From Suillus spraguei (Eukaryota > Basidiomycota > Agaricomycetes > Boletales > Suillaceae): a DNA stretch of 64,000 nucleotides. A model generated the notes under the pieces. The model ran no database searches. It was not told the DNA's origin and saw only the letters and a list, made by a program, of their open reading frames with translations. Where the stretch lies: assembly GCA_016800925.1 (NCBI GenBank), contig JABCPU010000007.1, positions 62,001 through 126,000 on the forward strand. The letters run 5' to 3'. The position numbers and the translations under genes are program-made. Of this stretch, positions 60,250 through 64,000 are shown piece by piece (position 1 is the stretch's first letter; every line of letters starts with the position of its first letter).

Positions 60250-60320
60250 GCATTAATGGGGTAGTGGTAACCTGGGTCGTTGCCATCGACCCGCCGGGGG
60301 TTCGATTCCCCCTTAATGCA
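60250..60320 (+). tRNA. tRNA-Gly(GCC)
   Basis: Full cloverleaf: acceptor GCATTAA/TTAATGC with discriminator A, D arm with GGTAGTGGTAACC, anticodon arm GGTCG-TTGCCAT-CGACC (anticodon GCC, Gly), variable loop CGCC, T arm GGGGG-TTCGATT-CCCCC. No intron. It is an inverted copy of the gene at 56210-56279. Confidence 0.95.
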
Positions 60321-60462
60321 AAGCGTCTTTGATTTTTGTACTATTTTCCTGTTCGTTTTGTATGAGCACAGCATGTAAGGCTACTCGTTGTTCCCGCAGT
60401 TCTTCGGCATTGCAAATAATCATGAGATTCACAGCAAGTATATAACAGGGCAATATAGTTTA

Positions 60463-62702
60463 TTATGCAACTTTGACCCCACCCCATGCGACCTTCTGTC
60501 CAGTCGCTCTCGGTAAACTCTCTCCTTTTGGTCCATCAGCACTCTTTTTCTGAACCTGAGTAGGGGCTGTACGTGGTGGTAATGGTGATGCTTTGATGCC
60601 ATCAAGCACACGCGCTGCATGCTCGGAATTACGGATGAACCACCCTGCATATCGCCGGCCAACCGTTGACTCAGCAATGTGGACCATATTCTAGATGGTT
60701 GTCTGAGCTCTTCAAAGTGAGTGGAATGAAGAAGATGACGAGCCTGGTCTATCACGAAGTTCAAGTCACTTATGGACATCCACTCGCCACCAAGTAAACT
60801 CTCAGAAGGTCTTGATCCTTCATCGTTGTCCTTCTCACCATTCGCAGCAGTACCACTAGTATTCACGCGTCCAACACATCGTCCAGCGTTTTTCATGACC
60901 ATCATCCAACTGAGTACCTCCTCTTCGTCTACACCGGCACCCGATGTATCCAGGAAGCCAGTAAGTTTTTGTGCGTCAAGACTTGTGTAGAGCTTCAGCA
61001 AACTCTTAAGGCTTGGGACTGGTGTAAGCGACATAAAATGAGACGACGCAGCCTGGAGGTGTCGTTGGGTTGGATCACCGCCAGGGTTCTGCGAGGATGG
61101 AGAGGTTGGCGTTGGTGGGATAATCATCGAAGCGAGTGCGGCAGGGTCATCGTATGGTGGGGAGTTTGCACAGATAAACTTGGGACAGGCATACAAGAAC
61201 AGCTCTTCAAATGTCGACAGACCTTCCTCGCTAAATAAATGGAAAAAAAATATTGAGTGACCGCATTTGGATAGTAGTGTTAAACACATACCCTCGGCCC
61301 ATACGCCCAATTTGGTCGCCATATCGCTCGCGCACAATATTCATTACGTTGTCATCAAGCCTGGTCGGCGCGAGGACATGGCAAAGCGCCAGCATAGCAT
61401 ACATCCGATCTGCCGTTTTGTTTATCTAACGGAGAATGAATATAAACAATAAAATAAACAAACAAATGAGAACCCTTGCCTGATCATATTGGTAACTACG
61501 AGTGTGATATTGCCGCGCACGCATCACCCAGTTAAGAACCCCAGTGAAAACACGAGCTGCATCAGGAATTCTTCGCAGCATAAAGTAACATATACCAGCA
61601 TGATAAGCGGTAGAGACGTGTACAGCTGTAGGTGCCGTGAAGGGAGCTTTTTGACCGAGCCCGACGTTTTCCATGACCTTCAAAGCAAGCGTAAAATCAC
61701 CGAGCAGAACATGTACGCGCAGAAGGCCGATTATGGAGAAATATCCAAGCATACGATATAAAGGCTTCGTTCCGTATTCGCCAGCTATTTCTCTAGCAGA
61801 AGAATCGGTCAATTCAAGCAGACTTTTGAGTGAAGTGACATACTCTATTTCCTCATCGCTTTTCCCCTCTGCACGTGCTTTGAGCCATTCATTCACGCGA
61901 CTCTTTTGGATAAGAGAATACAAGACATTGAGCACAGAATACGAACTCCAAGCTTGGGCTCCGCCTTCTGAGCCGAGCATGGTCAATTCATCATCAGTTT
62001 TTGACGCAGGACGTGAGCGGAAAAGAGCGAATGATTGGAACTGATAGATAAACTCGTCAATGATGTCCCACAACCAGTTTGCAGGGAGGGATAAAGGCAC
62101 AGGACCGTCGGAGTCTGCCAAATCTCATCAAAAGAGTGATTGTGGTGCAATTTATGCACGTACTAAGGAGGTAGTTGAAGAGCTCGCAGCTATTCTCGTA
62201 CGAGTGGAACCGGTCGTCTACATTGGGTTGAAGCCTTGAGTACACATGTCGGTAGTACAGTTCACGATACAGGATGAGGAAGATTTGATCGTCGTTGACT
62301 AGTGGTGCAATGGTCTCTGCTTCCGGCCACTCCGTTTTTGCATAGTATTTCTCGGTGAGCCGAGTCCAACCTGACTCGTAAGCGAGAGTTACTTCCTGGA
62401 GGTTATTGTCCAAGACGGCTTGGTGAAAATGTACGATAAACTACGAGTTACTGAGGATAAGATCATAAACTAAACGATAGAATACTCACGCGCTTCACGA
62501 TGTCTGGAATTTGTTCAAATGCAGCTTGCTGCGCGATGTGTTGTTGCATTGCTTGCAAGGAGCCTTCGTCGAGCTGGAGATTTGGGTCATCGTACATTTC
62601 ATTGGTTGACGAGGGTATCGGAATGGGAATATCGACATCGGCATCATTATCATCGTCAAGATCTGGCTCGGCAGCCCACAGTGCAACGCGTTGATGAGCC
62701 AT
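60463..62702 (-). CDS. Eukaryotic translation initiation factor 3 subunit L
   Basis: Starts [18 protein letters not shown] (ATG 62702). Exons then give the eIF3l core: [99 protein letters not shown], and the PCI/winged-helix end ([20 protein letters not shown], ending GGVKVA at TAA 60463). It is a non-core subunit of the translation initiation complex, present in filamentous fungi and animals. Introns fall at about 62490, 62405-62460, 62120-62160, 61435-61480, 61240-61290 and 60690. It shares a 172-bp divergent promoter with the V-ATPase subunit E gene. Confidence 0.92.
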
Positions 62703-62874
62703 AGTCGTTTTTTTCTGTTCCAAGGACGTCTTCGACAATGAGCAAGACGATGACAGAAACTTTTTGGTTTGCGGATTTTGCCGCGGCTTTCCTCATTAGG
62801 CGACGAATGCTACTCTGTCACTTTCCAGCAGTGCAGTCTTGGTGCAGTCCATCCTATAAGTTTATACTTCCAAG
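62703..62874. promoter_or_regulatory. Short divergent promoter between eIF3 subunit L and V-ATPase subunit E
   Basis: Only 172 bp separate the two ATG codons. No TATA box is clear. The arrangement suggests shared control of two housekeeping genes. Confidence 0.5.
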
Positions 62875-63858
62875 ATGCCTCCACGACCGATGAATGATGA
62901 GGAGGTCCTGAGCGAGATGAACAAGATGGTACGTCTGCGCATGTATAATGCCAATACCTTACTCTTCGGTCGAAATACAAACGGATCTAACATCATAGCT
63001 CGTGTACATAGGTTACTTTCATCAAGCAGGAAGCTCTGGAGAAAGCACGCGAGATCAAAGTGAAAGCTGACGAGGAGTTTGCTATCGAGAAGGTACGTAA
63101 CGTTGCTCCACTTCGTAGTTCTTAATACGCAATGTGTCTGTCTCGAAAGGCAAAACTCGTGAAGCAAGAACAACAGGCCATTGACGCACAATTCGAGAAG
63201 AAGCGCAAGGGTGGTGAAGTTGCACAGAAGATGTATGGTGTCCACTCGCCTGACGTTGGGCTGCCATACTGATCACCTAGTATTGTTCAGCGCACAATCT
63301 AACTTGACCAACAAATCGCGATTGAAGCTTCTCCAATGTCGCGAAGAGCAACTGCAGGAACTATTCTCTATTGCTCGGACATCGATTCTGACATTTGCCG
63401 AAGACGAAGGGCGTTACTCTCAGTTCCTCGAAGGCGCTGTCGTGCAAGGCTTTCTCCAGCTCATGGAGACAAATGTCACATTGCATGTTCGTGAACAGGA
63501 TGCCGATATCATTCAAAAGGCAGCAGAAGTAGCCGTAGGTTCATATGCTGAGATCAGCGGGCGCGAGGTGTCTTTTGAGTTGGAAACAACTCTGAGCAAA
63601 GATAGGTCAGTCATTCGACTTTCCTGGGGTGCTGTTCTCTCAACAAACCCATTTTAGTGCCGGTGGTGTCAAGCTTGTGAGTAGCTCGCGACGAATTACC
63701 ATTGACAATACGTTAGATGAACGGCTGAGACTCCTGGAGGACAAGGTGGGTCTTGCTAAATGTTAGGTCCATTCTCATCTAACATTCTTTTGTAGATGCT
63801 ACCCGAGATTAGAAGAGACTTATTTGGGCCAAACGAGAACAGGAAGTTCTACACATGA
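62875..63858 (+). CDS. vma4: V-type proton ATPase subunit E
   Basis: Exons starting MPPRPMNDEEVLSEMNKM give the N-terminal stalk helix (FIKQEALEKAREIKVKADEE, AKLVKQEQQAIDAQFEKKRK), SNLTNKSRLKLLQCREEQLQ, the globular C-terminal domain (QGFLQLMETNVTLHVREQDA, VKLVSSSRRITIDNTLDERL) and a final FGPNENRKFYT (TGA 63856). This is the peripheral stalk subunit of the vacuolar H+-ATPase. Introns with GT-AG ends break it at about 62927, 63093, 63231, 63606, 63674 and 63747. Confidence 0.93.
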
Positions 63859-64000
63859 ATGTCTCCACACTTACCAGACTCGTGCGCCACTCAACAGATT
63901 ATCCAGACATGATAGAAATACGTCCACTCTTGACTGTCCTGTAAAGATAAAATCTACGCAGTTGACTGTCCAGCAGAATACATGCAGTATATTGCAACAC
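63859..64000. other. 3' flank of the V-ATPase gene
   Basis: Contains the presumed 3' UTR; no further gene starts before the window ends. Confidence 0.4.

Overview
The window looks like nuclear DNA of an agaricomycete (mushroom-forming basidiomycete). Coding exons are split by short introns, mostly 47-65 nt, with GT...AG ends and CTAAC/CTGAC-type branch sites. The protein families fit that group: a polyporopepsin-like aspartic protease, a NACHT-WD40 (STAND/NLR-like) protein, SRPK-like kinases with an HGDLHFGN-type catalytic loop, an acidic Cue1-like protein, and a GH95 fucosidase. Nothing bacterial or viral was seen.

The layout falls into two compartments. From 1 to about 30.4 kb the DNA is mobile and fast-evolving. 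It holds a 0.4-kb foldback element; a decayed Ty1/copia retrotransposon (2264-7690, minus, TSD TATGC) with a second LTR nested in it and a 1.9-kb non-coding insertion; an aspartic protease homologue that has lost its first catalytic Asp; a MITE; a LINE fragment; a decayed NACHT-WD40 gene; a tandem pair of five-exon genes for small possibly beta-trefoil proteins; five tandem tRNA-Leu-like SINE units; an SRPK-like kinase whose catalytic-loop Asp is Asn, plus two broken copies; a repetitive secreted-peptide precursor gene; an IPK1-type pseudogene; and a Ty3/gypsy fragment.

From about 30.5 kb to the end most genes are conserved housekeeping genes: a large TM/coiled-coil protein (minus), a Cue1-like ubiquitin-system protein (minus), a tandem pair of class I glutamine amidotransferase-like genes (plus), an Mss4-like protein (minus), a SYN8-type SNARE (plus), the septation GTPase Spg1/Tem1 (plus), a Ypk1/Gad8-type AGC kinase with C2 domain (minus), a Cid1-like nucleotidyltransferase (minus), a GH95 fucosidase (minus) lying between two inverted tRNA-Gly(GCC) genes, eIF3 subunit L (minus) and V-ATPase subunit E (plus). 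Interruptions are a 1.6-kb hAT-like non-autonomous element (42936-44547) and one more SRPK-like kinase copy (48589-50106).

The most unusual object is the small gene at 25697-26354. It encodes a signal peptide followed by five repeats, each on its own micro-exon and each opening with a Kex2-type KR, KKR or KRK site. The three 54-nt repeat exons sit in a 112-nt exon+intron period, and three of the introns are identical. Spliced, it gives a clean 120-residue precursor, consistent with a Kex2-processed repeat peptide (KEP, possibly RiPP-like) that expanded by duplicating exon and intron together.
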